Shown piece after piece: positions 7,576-16,956 of a DNA stretch of 64,000 nt (positions are counted from its first letter, which is position 1; every line of letters begins with the position of its first letter). Source of the DNA: Bacillus sp. FJAT-27445 (GTDB taxonomy: Bacteria; Bacillota; Bacilli; Bacillales; Cytobacillaceae). Position numbers and translations under genes: made by a program. The stretch covers positions 589,501-653,500 of the forward strand of contig NZ_LMTI01000002.1 of NCBI RefSeq assembly GCF_001510665.1, written 5' to 3'. Below the pieces are notes generated by a model. It ran no database searches, was not told the origin of the DNA, and saw only the letters and a program-made list of their open reading frames with translations.

Positions 7576-8559
7576 TTAGTTGTTTTCACTGATCCATTGA
7601 TTGATCTGGGCTAGGACTTTCTCTGTACCCGCCTTGTTTGACAAAGAGGGAAGTTCAGCCAGTAAAGCTTGTTTCGGCGGATTAATTCCTTCGCCAACCT
7701 TTTGCAGGATCAAGATGCTTTTCCCCGCCTGCTTGGATTTAAACATCGATAGCGGCAATTGGAGAATCCCCTGGATATAGGCATTCTTTTTTAAAAATTC
7801 CCGAAGCTTGGAAGCTTCCGTACTTTCGAATAACCCATTGGGGATAACAAAAAAGAGGTAACCCCCAGGTTTGGTGTTGTTTATGCTTTGTTCAATGAAC
7901 AGATGATGTGAGTAGGAATGTCCTTCCGAAGCTGCCAGTTCAAAATTAGCCGCCCTTATATCATCAGGATAGTAGCCAACAGGCAGATCTGAAACAACCG
8001 CATCAACCGGATCAATAAAAACTTGCTGGAGGCTGTCCTGGTTGAAAAGCTGGATGGATTGTTCCTGCAAGTTGGCATTGACATAGGCAAGCTTAATTAA
8101 GACATCATCAATTTCCAGGCCAACAGCCTCAACCTGCTTTTGGATTTGCTGGTTGATGACAGTCGCGAGCAAGTTGCCTGTTCCAACGGCAGGGTCAAGC
8201 AGCCGGAAGGATGGCTTACGGACGAATTTCAAGACTAAATAGCCGATAAGCATCCCGACTGAATCGGGAGTCATTTGATGATGCGGCTGGACGTTTTCTT
8301 TCATCCCTTTTAAAATGGCTAGCTGGAATGATTTCCTTATGTCTTCCCTTGAAAAGGATTGAAGGTTGATGGACTCATAGCTTTTTTTTAGCCGTTTTGT
8401 AGTCAGTTCACTGATTTCATCCTGTAAAACGGTCCCGTGGAAAAGGTTTTCCCCTGTTTCCGCCAAGGCTTCTAAATAGGTACAGGCTAATTCATCCTGC
8501 AGCATGGAAGAGGTTTCATTAAAAACGGTAAACAATTGTTCTACCGGAGATGGTTTCAT
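7576..8559 (-). CDS. ytxK: Class I SAM-dependent methyltransferase YtxK
   Basis: A 327-aa protein related to N6-adenine DNA methyltransferases of type I systems but encoded alone. The SAM-binding motif LDPAVGTGNLL is present. The catalytic NPPF/Y position reads DLPVGYY, a divergent form that leaves target base and activity uncertain. The start is placed at ATG 8559 behind GGAGG; an in-frame ATG 13 codons upstream (8598) is possible but weaker. The order tpx-ytxK-ackA matches B. subtilis. Function is unproven and could be DNA, RNA or protein methylation. Confidence 0.9.
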   Translation of the reverse strand: MKPSPVEQLFTVFNETSSMLQDELACTYLEALAETGENLFHGTVLQDEISELTTKRLKKSYESINLQSFSREDIRKSFQLAILKGMKENVQPHHQMTPDSVGMLIGYLVLKFVRKPSFRLLDPAVGTGNLLATVINQQIQKQVEAVGLEIDDVLIKLAYVNANLQEQSIQLFNQDSLQQVFIDPVDAVVSDLPVGYYPDDIRAANFELAASEGHSYSHHLFIEQSINNTKPGGYLFFVIPNGLFESTEASKLREFLKKNAYIQGILQLPLSMFKSKQAGKSILILQKVGEGINPPKQALLAELPSLSNKAGTEKVLAQINQWISENN

Positions 8560-8670
8560 ATATCTTCTTGCCTCCGTCGGTTCATTCTCTTTTCCCATTC
8601 TAGCGTCTTTCCTATTCCACTACAAGTTTAATGGAGCGGGAGCGGAATCATCTTTTCTGCTCCCGTAAAA

Positions 8671-8700
8671 AAATCAAAGCCCCGGACATCCGGGGCTCCT
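8671..8700 (-). terminator. tpx terminator
   Basis: Minus-strand stem AGCCCCGGA / TCCGGGGCT with a run of T residues after it. A second weaker stem (GGGAGC / GCTCCC, 8638-8664) follows. Confidence 0.9.
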
Positions 8701-8718
8701 TAATTATGGAAGTTTCAC

Positions 8719-9219
8719 CTATTCCGCTTTTTTGGCAGCTTCGATTGCAGCTTCATAATCCGGGTGGTTTGTTGCTTCACTTACATACTCGGCGTAAGTT
8801 ACTGTATCATTTGAATCAACGACAAAAACAGCGCGGGCAAGAAGCCTTAATTCATTGATCGCCACTCCGAACGCTTCCCCGAAGGATAAATCGCGATGGT
8901 CGGAAAGTGTCTGGACATTCTCGATGCCATTCGCCCCACACCAACGCTTCTGCGCAAACGGAAGGTCGACGCTGATGGTCAAGACTGTTACGTTGCCGAG
9001 TCCAGCTGCTTCTTCATTGAAACGGCGGGTCTGTGCATCGCATACCCCTGTATCAAGCGAAGGCACAACAGAAATCAGCCTTACCTTTCCTTTTGAATCT
9101 TCAAGTGTAACTGCAGATAAATCATTTGCAAGGACCGTAAACGAAGGCGCCTTTTCCCCCACTTTTACCTCGTTGCCCAGCAAGGTTACCGGGTTGCCTT
9201 TAAATGTAATGGATGCCAT
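8719..9219 (-). CDS. tpx: Thiol peroxidase
   Basis: An atypical two-Cys peroxiredoxin of 166 aa that reduces hydroperoxides at the expense of thioredoxin. The peroxidatic Cys is C60 ([12 protein letters not shown]) and the resolving Cys is C94 (KRWCGANG). Start ATG 9219 is nine bases after GGAGG; an in-frame TTG two codons earlier is less well placed. It is followed by ytxK on the same strand, with a terminator between. The mechanism follows from the family and both cysteines are intact. Confidence 0.96.
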   Translation of the reverse strand: MASITFKGNPVTLLGNEVKVGEKAPSFTVLANDLSAVTLEDSKGKVRLISVVPSLDTGVCDAQTRRFNEEAAGLGNVTVLTISVDLPFAQKRWCGANGIENVQTLSDHRDLSFGEAFGVAINELRLLARAVFVVDSNDTVTYAEYVSEATNHPDYEAAIEAAKKAE

Positions 9220-9398
9220 TTCCAATTTCCTCCTTTGTCCAACTATGTACAGTGTAAATATAACTTTTCACATACCCTTTTGCAAAACATATACATTGCA
9301 AGGATTTCACTATAGGCAAAGCCAAATACAAATCCCTCCCCTTTCATGTTAAATACATGTATGATTTTGATAAAGACTATTTAATTTTGGAGGAGAAA

Positions 9399-10169
9399 AT
9401 GGCGCAGCTTAAATGGGACCATGTCGTCCATTATGTTAACGATTTAGATAAGGGCATCCAGGTATTTGAGGAACTGGGGCTGTCAGCTTTCAGGGGCGGC
9501 TCTCATGCAAAATGGGGAACCTTTAACGCCCTAAGCTATTTTGGCCTTTTTTACGTCGAGTTTTTGGGTATTGAAAGGCCTGAATATGCGAGAAGCCCCG
9601 AAGATCCAAACCTTCTTGTCGAAGATGCTATAAAATTCCTGCCTGCCCGTGAAATTTTCGGCCGAATTGCTTTACGTACCGATGATATAGAGGCGGTAGC
9701 TGCTTCCCTCACTGAAAAAGGCGCATCAATTTCACCCATTGTTGATGGGAAACGCCTTAATGCCCAGGGACAGCTGATAGAATGGCGAATGTTGATGATT
9801 AACGGGAATTTTAATGGCCTTGTTTATCCATTTGTCATCCAATGGAATGGGAGCGATGCAGATCGCCTGAAGGCAATGACCGAAGTTGGCGTAATTCAGC
9901 CGCATCGCGCAGGAGGCATACAAGTAGAAAGTGCGGTTTTTGAGGTACAGGACCCTATTGAAGCGGCGGCTCAATGGCAGCAATTATTTGGTTTCCCACC
10001 TGTGGAACAACAGGGAGATGGATCAGTAATTTTGTTAACTGATGGGCAATCTTTTATATTTGAAAAGGGTGATAAAAATAATCTAACTCGTATTATTTTC
10101 CGGACGAGCAGCCCGAATTTAATAGGAACCACTCTTAAAATTGGCGATGGGCAGTATGTATTTAAATAA
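9399..10169 (+). CDS. VOC/glyoxalase-like domain protein
   Basis: A 256-aa protein (MAQLKWDHVVHYVNDLDKGI) with two halves resembling vicinal-oxygen-chelate folds of the glyoxalase-like type. A His early in the first strand (DHVVHYV) and a later Glu (YVEFLG) are plausible metal ligands. Start ATG 9399 is preceded by TGGAGGAGAA. An earlier in-frame ATG (9357) lacks a ribosome binding site. Members cover lyases, dioxygenases and resistance proteins, so no substrate can be assigned. Monocistronic with its own terminator, divergent from tpx. Confidence 0.85.
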   Translation: MAQLKWDHVVHYVNDLDKGIQVFEELGLSAFRGGSHAKWGTFNALSYFGLFYVEFLGIERPEYARSPEDPNLLVEDAIKFLPAREIFGRIALRTDDIEAVAASLTEKGASISPIVDGKRLNAQGQLIEWRMLMINGNFNGLVYPFVIQWNGSDADRLKAMTEVGVIQPHRAGGIQVESAVFEVQDPIEAAAQWQQLFGFPPVEQQGDGSVILLTDGQSFIFEKGDKNNLTRIIFRTSSPNLIGTTLKIGDGQYVFK

Positions 10170-10173
10170 TGCA

Positions 10174-10205
10174 GAAGGACAAGCAGGGAAGCGCTTGTCC
10201 TTTTT
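10174..10205 (+). terminator. Terminator after the VOC gene
   Basis: Stem AGGACAAGC / GCTTGTCCT with a short loop and five T residues. Confidence 0.88.
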
Positions 10206-10219
10206 CCATTAACTAATAA

Positions 10220-10747
10220 TCAAATATCAAAATCGGTGTCATCCGATTTACCTTTCTCTTTGCCGCCATCTGTCCTTTTTTTATCCTTGCCATTCTCATC
10301 GTTATTCTCATTATCCTTGTTACTGCCCTTTTTCTTTTTATCATCCTGGCCTCCTCCTGATGGGGCCAGTTTGGAGATTATTTGCTGTACTTTATCAACA
10401 GCTTGGGGTGCTGTTTCAAGGATCCTTTCAAGCAAGTGGGTGCTTTCATCTAGATGAAGCATTTTTACTCCCTGGGAATTAACAATTAAAAAAGCAATCG
10501 GAGTAATTGAAACCCCTCCCCCGCTTCCCCCTCCAAAGGGATGCTTGCTTCCCGAATCCTGCCCGCTCCCGCTGCTTCCGAATTCAGTCCCTCCGGCGGC
10601 AAAGCCAAATCCTACTTTCGAAACCGTAAGGATGACACTTCCATCTGGTGTTTCTACCGGATCGCCGATTATCGTGTTTACATCAATCATTTCTTTGAGG
10701 CTCTCCATCGCCGTTGTCATCAGGCCCTGGATTGGGTGGTCAGACAT
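10220..10747 (-). CDS. ytfJ: Sporulation protein YtfJ (GerW family)
   Basis: A 175-aa GerW/YtfJ family protein, in Bacillus made in the forespore and needed for germination responses. The conserved core (VETPDGSVILTVSKVGFGFAAGG) is followed by a Ser/Gly linker and a strongly charged Lys/Asp/Asn tail of about 50 residues. The start is ATG 10747 behind GGAGG; a longer upstream frame is not supported. It is downstream of ytfI with a 36-base gap, so the two are likely co-transcribed. The organism being a sporeformer fits. Confidence 0.93.
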   Translation of the reverse strand: MSDHPIQGLMTTAMESLKEMIDVNTIIGDPVETPDGSVILTVSKVGFGFAAGGTEFGSSGSGQDSGSKHPFGGGSGGGVSITPIAFLIVNSQGVKMLHLDESTHLLERILETAPQAVDKVQQIISKLAPSGGGQDDKKKKGSNKDNENNDENGKDKKRTDGGKEKGKSDDTDFDI

Positions 10748-10783
10748 ATGTACCTTCCTCCTTATCAATAAAACTAAAATTCC

Positions 10784-11455
10784 TCATTCCAAAGGTGCCG
10801 GCAAACCAACATTCATCAATTTATGCCTGGACTTTTTCAAATATATATATAGACTTATTCCTGCTGAGATAGCTTTCCCTGCCCGGAAAGTAAACATACA
10901 TTGGAGCATTGTTGCGGTAACTCTATATTGAAAAAAGGGAGTTACATTAATAGTCGGATTTGCTTTTAATTTGACTATTTCCGATAAAAATCCAATGATA
11001 ATGCCTTTTGTCGCCCATATTCCCCCCGCGAGAATCCCTGTAAGAGCTGCATCCCCAGCGCCAACGGCAGTCGACCATTCAAATTGCCGGACCGTAATCG
11101 CCTCCAGAAATTTCTTTAAAACCTTTTGGGTTTGAAGAATGTCTTCCAACATTCCTTTGCATTCTTTCAGTACCTTAAGCAGCCCCTCTGGGGTATGCAT
11201 TGCCCGCGGTTTTTCATCTCCCGCCCCCTTCTTCCGTTTAAAGACAACGGCTGGAGGGTCTTCGGCCAGTTCTACATCCGTAAATACAGTTTTGTATGTA
11301 AGGAGTCCAAAAAGGGCCTTGCATTCAATTTTCAGTTCATTGCTTCTGCCATGGGCCCTTAAGCTGGCGGTAACAGTGATTCTCATAAAAAAAAGAAGGA
11401 TGCCAATTAAAGCTATACTGAATATAAACACAAGAATCCAAGCCAACTCATCCAC
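10784..11455 (-). CDS. ytfI: DUF2953 membrane protein YtfI
   Basis: A protein of about 220 aa with an N-terminal membrane helix (ILVFIFSIALIGILLFFM) and a DUF2953 domain. The internal motif EWSTAVGAGDAALTG is characteristic. Paired with ytfJ, as in B. subtilis, it is likely part of the same forespore transcript. Start choice is uncertain: the GTG at 11455 overlaps the AAAGGAA ribosome binding site, whereas TTG 11446 gives a better 8-9 base spacing and starts M-A-W-I-L. Molecular function is unknown. Confidence 0.88.
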   Translation of the reverse strand: MDELAWILVFIFSIALIGILLFFMRITVTASLRAHGRSNELKIECKALFGLLTYKTVFTDVELAEDPPAVVFKRKKGAGDEKPRAMHTPEGLLKVLKECKGMLEDILQTQKVLKKFLEAITVRQFEWSTAVGAGDAALTGILAGGIWATKGIIIGFLSEIVKLKANPTINVTPFFQYRVTATMLQCMFTFRAGKAISAGISLYIYLKKSRHKLMNVGLPAPLE

Positions 11456-11565
11456 TTCCTTTCATCTGTATTTATCCGGGGGAAGGCAGATTTTTCGTTT
11501 GCTGAAATAGCACCGAACATGACAGTTATCTTCAATAGGGTTCAAATCTATCGTTTCCTAAAACA

Positions 11566-11600
11566 CAAAAAAACCTGCGCAAAAATTTGCGCAGGCTTCA
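11566..11600 (-). terminator. yteJ-sppA operon terminator
   Basis: Minus-strand stem CCTGCGCAAA / TTTGCGCAGG followed by seven T residues. Confidence 0.92.
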
Positions 11601-11612
11601 TATTGTGAATAG

Positions 11613-12260
11613 TTATCTTCTTGTGTGGATAACGGCCGTATCAGCGAACAAATCATGAAGGGCCTGTTTTTTGGGATGGAACGCGGGAATCAGATACAGG
11701 ATTACGATAGTGGAAGAAATGAACCTGCCAATCCATTCCCTGAAAAGAATATCCATCCAGTTGAGCTTCCCGCCTTTTACGCCAATAACAGCAAGCCCAA
11801 ACACCATTTTCCCTAAAGTCTGCCGGAAATATTTGGTCATTAGGACAAAATACAAATAAAAAATGGCAGCGGAAGTAATCGTTTCTACTGAAAATATGCT
11901 CCCCGATGGAGCAATATCAAAAAAGCGGATTATTGGCTTGGCAAGAAGCCGGAACAGGCTCCCAATTACGATCAGATCGAGTAAATAGGCCCAAAACCTC
12001 ATCCAAAATCCTGCTAACCGGAGTGGTGGATTATCTACTCCTTCCCTACCGGCCTCACTAGCCGGCCTTTGGGCTTGGTAGCCGACATTTCCGCTCGCAT
12101 GGTTTAAAAGCGCTTTTGACTCGGCATCGGCTGCATTACTTCCACTTCCAGAGAGTTCATTGGTTTTTCCAACATTATCCCCGCTAGATCCCTGACCGGC
12201 GGCCTTATGTTCATCACTTAATTCGGGGTCAAAATTCTGCCGAGTTTCATCGCGATCCAT
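11613..12260 (-). CDS. yteJ: RDD family membrane protein YteJ
   Basis: A 215-aa protein. An acidic, low-complexity N-terminal region (about 1-75) is followed by an RDD domain with its first helix at RLAGFWMRFWAYLLDLIVIG and two further helices. It starts behind GGGGGAAA. It is 12 bases downstream of sppA, so the two form an operon. In B. subtilis SppA and its neighbour are linked to the response to lantibiotics and membrane-stress peptides. The RDD protein role itself (possibly transport or partner of the protease) is inferred. Confidence 0.9.
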   Translation of the reverse strand: MDRDETRQNFDPELSDEHKAAGQGSSGDNVGKTNELSGSGSNAADAESKALLNHASGNVGYQAQRPASEAGREGVDNPPLRLAGFWMRFWAYLLDLIVIGSLFRLLAKPIIRFFDIAPSGSIFSVETITSAAIFYLYFVLMTKYFRQTLGKMVFGLAVIGVKGGKLNWMDILFREWIGRFISSTIVILYLIPAFHPKKQALHDLFADTAVIHTRR

Positions 12261-12272
12261 TTCATTTCCCCC

Positions 12273-13283
12273 TTATTCAGAATATAAGTACATCAGGCGC
12301 GGTGAATTGGTTTTTGAGAGGAACTGGAGGAGGCCCTGCAGTTCCGCATCGCCACTCAAAAAGCTTTTAGCCCTCATGCTGAACAGCGAACCAAATCCAA
12401 CCCCATCCGCGAGCCTGACAACCTTGGCGCCTTTTAGGTTTTTATCTTTTTTCAATTCATCTATGACATCATCCAGGTATCCGAAGCCGTCGATTAAACC
12501 AAGCTCTTTTGCCTGCCGGCCATCATATATCCGGCCGTCGGCAATTTTCTTTACCTGGTCAACAGGCATTTTTCTTCCGTCGGAGATGACTTTTACAAAT
12601 CCCTCATAGGAATTATTGATCATGCTCTGGAGAATCTTTTTTTCTTCCTCTGTCATTTCCCTTGCAGGACTCATAATATCTTTATACGGCCCGCTTTTAA
12701 TTGTCATGAATTCGACACCATATTTCTTCGCAAGGCCTTCATAATTCATCCCTTGCATAATGACTCCAAGGGAACCGGTCAATGTTTCCTTGCTGGCAAA
12801 TATCCTATCCGCGGGAGCGGAAATATAGTAACCGCCTGAGGCGGCCATCGATCCCATTGATATGTATACAGGCTTCTTTGTATCCTTCTTGATTGAAACG
12901 ATTTTATCATGGATTTCCGCACTCTCTACAACGCCGCCCCCAGGGGAATTGACCCTGATGATGATTCCTTTAACATTCGGGTCTTCTCCCGCTTCCTCAA
13001 GCTTTTCCATAAATGTTTTATGGTTGTATGCCTCGCTTCCAAAAAGCGAAACGGTGTCGCCCGTATCCTGGATTGTTCCGTTCACATCGAGAATGGCTAT
13101 TTTCTTGAACTCGTTTCCTTCCTCTACGACTTCTTCCACATAGCTTTTTTGCGTGGCTGCGAAGAATTCGCCAAAGTCACTTTCGACTCCCTTTATGGCA
13201 AAGGCTGATAAAAAGTTCACCACAACCGATATGATAAACAGGCCGGCCGCAATCCCAAGTGCCGCCCAACGTTTCCCGCTCAT
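12273..13283 (-). CDS. sppA: Signal peptide peptidase SppA
   Basis: A 336-aa membrane-anchored serine protease that degrades cleaved signal peptides and aberrant membrane peptides. One N-terminal transmembrane helix (about 8-30) is followed by a single S49 domain. The nucleophile S149 (MAASGGYY) and general base K201 (GPYKDIMSP) of the Ser-Lys dyad are present with the spacing seen in B. subtilis SppA. Start ATG 13283 lies behind AAGGGGGAA. Operon with yteJ. Confidence 0.95.
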   Translation of the reverse strand: MSGKRWAALGIAAGLFIISVVVNFLSAFAIKGVESDFGEFFAATQKSYVEEVVEEGNEFKKIAILDVNGTIQDTGDTVSLFGSEAYNHKTFMEKLEEAGEDPNVKGIIIRVNSPGGGVVESAEIHDKIVSIKKDTKKPVYISMGSMAASGGYYISAPADRIFASKETLTGSLGVIMQGMNYEGLAKKYGVEFMTIKSGPYKDIMSPAREMTEEEKKILQSMINNSYEGFVKVISDGRKMPVDQVKKIADGRIYDGRQAKELGLIDGFGYLDDVIDELKKDKNLKGAKVVRLADGVGFGSLFSMRAKSFLSGDAELQGLLQFLSKTNSPRLMYLYSE

Positions 13284-13434
13284 GAAAATTCCCCCTTTTG
13301 CGTCGCTTCCTGCCGATGATTTATTTCAAATTGTGTCAAGAAATGCTAAACTTGATTAGAAACAATACTAGTTTACCAAATGATTGGCATAATGGATACA
13401 AATTAACTTTTAGCTGTAAAGAGGAGGACACAGG

Positions 13435-14244
13435 ATGACTAACCGGAAAAATTTATTTTTCTATCACAAGCGAGATGCCGAATTATTAAAAAAGGCTGCC
13501 CCGCTTTATGATTTGGCTGAAGAATATGGATTTACTCTCGTCAAAGACCACCGGGATGCAAACATCATTACAAGCATTGGAGGAGAAGGCACCTTTCTTC
13601 AGGCGGTCAGGAAGACAGGCTTCCGAGATGATTGCCTGTATGCAGGCATTACAACTTCAGACAGTTTAAGCATGTATTGCGATTTCCACATTGATGACAT
13701 TGGCAAAATGATTGAGGCAGTTTCAAACGAGCAAAACGAGCAAATTGAAGTTCGGCGCTACCCGACCATTGACGTGACCGTGGACGGAGAAACCACCTTC
13801 CAGTGCCTGAATGAATTCAGCATAAGGTCGGCAATCATTAAAACATTTGTCCTGGATGTATTTGTCGATGACCTTCATTTCGAAACCTTCATGGGAGATG
13901 GAATGATTGTCTCAACTCCGACAGGAAGCACCGCCTATAACAAGTCGAGTAACGGCGCAATTGTCGACCCTCTCCTGCCGTGCATGCAGATAAGCGAACT
14001 GGCGTCGGTCAATAACAATAGGTTTAGGACTCTTGGCTCCCCATTCATTCTGAGCGGCGACCGCACCTTAACACTTAAGGTCGTCCAAAACGGGAATGAC
14101 TATCCAACAATGGGTATGGACAATGAGGCATTAAGCATTCAGCATGTTGAAAAAGTTGAAATCAAGCTAAGCAACAAAATCATCAAAACGGTCAAGCTAA
14201 AGGACAATTCCTTCTGGGAAAAAGTCAAACGAACCTTTTTATAA
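13435..14244 (+). CDS. nadK2: NAD kinase (second Bacillus type)
   Basis: A 269-aa ATP-NAD kinase making NADP. The nucleotide-binding GGDG motif reads GGEG (49-52), and the second signature TPTGSTAYNKS is intact. This matches the YtdI/NadK2 branch of Bacillus, which carries this change. Start ATG 13435 is behind GAGGAGG. Divergent from sppA. Assignment to NadK2 rather than the YjbN-type enzyme rests on synteny with sppA-yteJ. Confidence 0.92.
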   Translation: MTNRKNLFFYHKRDAELLKKAAPLYDLAEEYGFTLVKDHRDANIITSIGGEGTFLQAVRKTGFRDDCLYAGITTSDSLSMYCDFHIDDIGKMIEAVSNEQNEQIEVRRYPTIDVTVDGETTFQCLNEFSIRSAIIKTFVLDVFVDDLHFETFMGDGMIVSTPTGSTAYNKSSNGAIVDPLLPCMQISELASVNNNRFRTLGSPFILSGDRTLTLKVVQNGNDYPTMGMDNEALSIQHVEKVEIKLSNKIIKTVKLKDNSFWEKVKRTFL

Positions 14245-14263
14245 GGTTTCCATCCTAAAATGC

Positions 14264-14305
14264 AGAAAGGCATCCGCCATACTTTCTTGGCGGATGCCTT
14301 TTTTC
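14264..14305. terminator. Bidirectional terminator, nadK2 / rarD
   Basis: A 13-bp stem around GGCATCCGCCA / TGGCGGATGCC with a T-run on the plus strand, shared by convergent genes. Confidence 0.9.
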
Positions 14306-15225
14306 TAGGATTGTTTGCGCATTTTCATTCCAAATGAGGATACAAGCTTTGTCCTTGATAGGGAGTAAAGCGTCAATGCCGACCAGATGAAAATAAATGC
14401 AAGCAGCTGAAGCCCGCTGAAATGCTCGCCATAAACGAAGATACCAAGCATGAGCGACAAAGTAGGTGCAATGTATTGAAGGAAACCAAGCATGGATAAC
14501 GGTATTTTCTGGGCGCCGCCTGTAAAGAGCAGCAGCGGCAGTGCTGTCGCTGCTCCTGCTAAGGCTAGAAGTAGATGCGTTTCCGTTCCATGATGGAGGA
14601 ACGCGGATGTGCCATTTGCAAGGAGATAAATCATGTACCCTGCCGCAATGGGGGTTACCGCCATTGTTTCAAGTGTCAGCCCAATAGCGGAATCTACTTT
14701 TATCAGCTTTTTGGCCAAACCATAAAATCCGAAAGAAAATGCAAGAGTAAGTGCAACCCATGGAATTCGTCCATATGAAACGGACATAATCAGCACACCA
14801 ATGAGCGCAAGCCCAAATGAAGCATACTGCGCGACCGTCAGCTTCTCTTTCAGTACAATCACCCCGAGCAACACAACCACAAGGGGATTGATATAATAAC
14901 CCAGGCTTGCTTCAATCATTTGCCCGTTGTTAACCGCCCAGATATAAACAAACCAATTAATACTGATTAAGACCGAAGCGATGGAAAGCGCATACAACTG
15001 TTTTCTTTGTGTCTTGAATTTTTTAAGTATGTCTAAAAATGAAGGCAGCTTCTTAGTAAATGCCAAAACGGCCAGCATAAAACCCAAAGACCAGAAAATC
15101 CGGTTAGCAAGGATTTCAGTCGAATCAACATTTCCAAGAAGCTTCCAATAAATCGGCAGCAGGCCCCAAATCAAGTACGCAGACCCTGCCTGTAGTGCAC
15201 CCTTTTTAATTTCTTTATTCCCCAT
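14305..15225 (-). CDS. EamA/RarD family transporter
   Basis: A 306-aa integral membrane protein of the drug/metabolite transporter superfamily, RarD branch, with about ten predicted helices and two EamA halves. The start MGNKEIKKGALQAGSAYLIWG at ATG 15225 follows GAGG with acceptable spacing. The upstream extension in the open frame is not hydrophobic and lacks a site. The substrate of RarD-type proteins is generally unknown. A last-gene position after ytcJ is possible (81-base gap). Confidence 0.88.
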   Translation of the reverse strand: MGNKEIKKGALQAGSAYLIWGLLPIYWKLLGNVDSTEILANRIFWSLGFMLAVLAFTKKLPSFLDILKKFKTQRKQLYALSIASVLISINWFVYIWAVNNGQMIEASLGYYINPLVVVLLGVIVLKEKLTVAQYASFGLALIGVLIMSVSYGRIPWVALTLAFSFGFYGLAKKLIKVDSAIGLTLETMAVTPIAAGYMIYLLANGTSAFLHHGTETHLLLALAGAATALPLLLFTGGAQKIPLSMLGFLQYIAPTLSLMLGIFVYGEHFSGLQLLAFIFIWSALTLYSLSRTKLVSSFGMKMRKQS

Positions 15226-15305
15226 ATCTTTCGTGCCTCTATTCTTTCCAGTTTGCGAAGTATCTATTATACATGTTTGGGGAATTTTATTCAAAGATGC
15301 CGGTT

Positions 15306-16892
15306 TTAGCCCCGTTGAAATACGATTTCTTCTCCAATCACCGTCATGGCGGCATTTGTTTCATGGAGGCCATCCTTGGAAATCGTGAAAATATCCCGAT
15401 CCAAAATGGTGAAATCAGCGAGCATTCCCTCCTGGATCACCCCTCTATCTTTTTCATGGCACGCTGCATATGCGCTCCCTTTCGTATAAAGGCAAACCGC
15501 CTCGTAAACAGAAAGTCCTTCTTCGTTTCCGTATTGATTTCCATCGACAGTCCGGTTTACAGCTGCGGCAATGCCAAGGAATGGATTTGGGTACTCAATT
15601 GGCGCATCCGAGCCTCCAGAACATGGTATTCCTTTATCAATGAGGGTTTTCCAGGCATAGGCATACTTGGCCCTCTCATTGCCAATCCTGTCGATTACCC
15701 ATGGAAAATCAGAAAGCATAAATACAGGCTGTAAGTCTAAAACAAGAGGAAGCTTAAAAGCACGCTCGATCAGGTCTTCCCGGAGGATTTGCGCATGTAT
15801 GAGCCTATCCCTGCCCGGGCCACTCAATGGATTTGATTCAAGCGCATCAAGGCAGTACTCAAACGCCAGGTCGCCAATCGCATGAATTGCGACCGGCATA
15901 TGATGCTTCCTCGCTTCAGCGACAAGTGCGCTAAGTTCCTCTCGGCTAAAAATGGCAACGCCAGAAGTATCAGGAGAATCCGAGTATGGTTGACTTAACA
16001 GTGCGGTACGGCCGCCCAGGGCGCCATCGGAAAAAATTTTCATCGCTCCGAACTCAATCCATTCATTTCCGTCCAAATAAAAATGGCCTCCCGCAATGAA
16101 GTCTTTCAGCACTCCATGGTGGACAAGCAGGTGGGACCTGAACTTCAATCCCTCCTCCTCAATAGCACGTTTGAATACACCGTATGTCTTGCCGAAGCCG
16201 CCATAGTAATTGAGGTCTTCGGTGTGGACACCGGTAATCCCCATGCTATAGAGACTTCGAATGGATGCCTTTATGGATCTAAGTAGGTAGGATTCCGAAG
16301 CCTCAGGCATAATCGAATAAATTAGCTCCTGGGCACTATCCTTTAAAACCCCGGTTAGCCTGCCTTCATTATCCTTTTCAATCAGCCCGCCTGATGGGGA
16401 TACCGTTGATTCATCTATCCCAGCGGCATTCAACGCGACTGTGTTTCCCACACAGGCATGGCGGCAAATTCGTTTTAGGAGGACCGGCCTGTCTCGTACA
16501 ATTTCATCCAATTCTCTTCTATTCAATGGTTCACGGGTTTCCCAAAGATTTTCATTCCAGCCTTCCCCGATGACCCATTCCCCTTCCTTGAGTCCCAATG
16601 CGTATTCCTGAACGGCTTTTAGCGCTTCTTCCCTAGTTTTGTATCCGGAAAGGTCCAGCCTGACAAGCCGTTCGCCATGGCCAATCAGATGGATATGGCT
16701 ATCCACAAGCCCCGGTATCATCGTGCAGCCTTTTAAATCGATTCGTTTATCGATCCGGTCCTTTATGCTGCCTTCAAGCTCAGAAAGTTCGCCTGTTGCA
16801 ATAATCCTGCCATTTTCAGTAAGGACAGATTCTACTTTTTCCCCTTCACTTGCCAATGTATAGATTGGCCCTCCATGCCAAAGTGTCGCCAT
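15306..16892 (-). CDS. ytcJ: Amidohydrolase YtcJ
   Basis: A 528-aa metal-dependent hydrolase of the amidohydrolase_3 type. An N-terminal beta-sandwich strand is followed by the TIM-barrel motif DSHIHLIGHG, then HTEDL, FSDGALGGR, the metal His in IHAIGD, and GGSDAPIEYP near the end. B. subtilis YtcJ is the same length. The substrate is unknown; relatives hydrolyse N-substituted formamides or related amides. Downstream of ytcI, with an intervening hairpin. Confidence 0.92.
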   Translation of the reverse strand: MATLWHGGPIYTLASEGEKVESVLTENGRIIATGELSELEGSIKDRIDKRIDLKGCTMIPGLVDSHIHLIGHGERLVRLDLSGYKTREEALKAVQEYALGLKEGEWVIGEGWNENLWETREPLNRRELDEIVRDRPVLLKRICRHACVGNTVALNAAGIDESTVSPSGGLIEKDNEGRLTGVLKDSAQELIYSIMPEASESYLLRSIKASIRSLYSMGITGVHTEDLNYYGGFGKTYGVFKRAIEEEGLKFRSHLLVHHGVLKDFIAGGHFYLDGNEWIEFGAMKIFSDGALGGRTALLSQPYSDSPDTSGVAIFSREELSALVAEARKHHMPVAIHAIGDLAFEYCLDALESNPLSGPGRDRLIHAQILREDLIERAFKLPLVLDLQPVFMLSDFPWVIDRIGNERAKYAYAWKTLIDKGIPCSGGSDAPIEYPNPFLGIAAAVNRTVDGNQYGNEEGLSVYEAVCLYTKGSAYAACHEKDRGVIQEGMLADFTILDRDIFTISKDGLHETNAAMTVIGEEIVFQRG

Positions 16893-16920
16893 ATATCCAG
16901 CTCCATTTCTTTCAATCGTA

Positions 16921-16947
16921 AAGCAGGCGGTTTGGTCCGCCTGCTCT
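16921..16947 (-). terminator. Hairpin between ytcI and ytcJ
   Basis: Minus-strand stem AGCAGGCGG / CCGCCTGCT followed by a short TTT. It may be a partial terminator separating ytcI from ytcJ. Confidence 0.65.
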
Positions 16948-16956
16948 CAAGCATAC

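Noticed and set aside
12112-12128. cre-like AAAAGCGCTTTTGAC
   Set aside because: Lies inside the yteJ coding sequence, with no promoter nearby; chance match.
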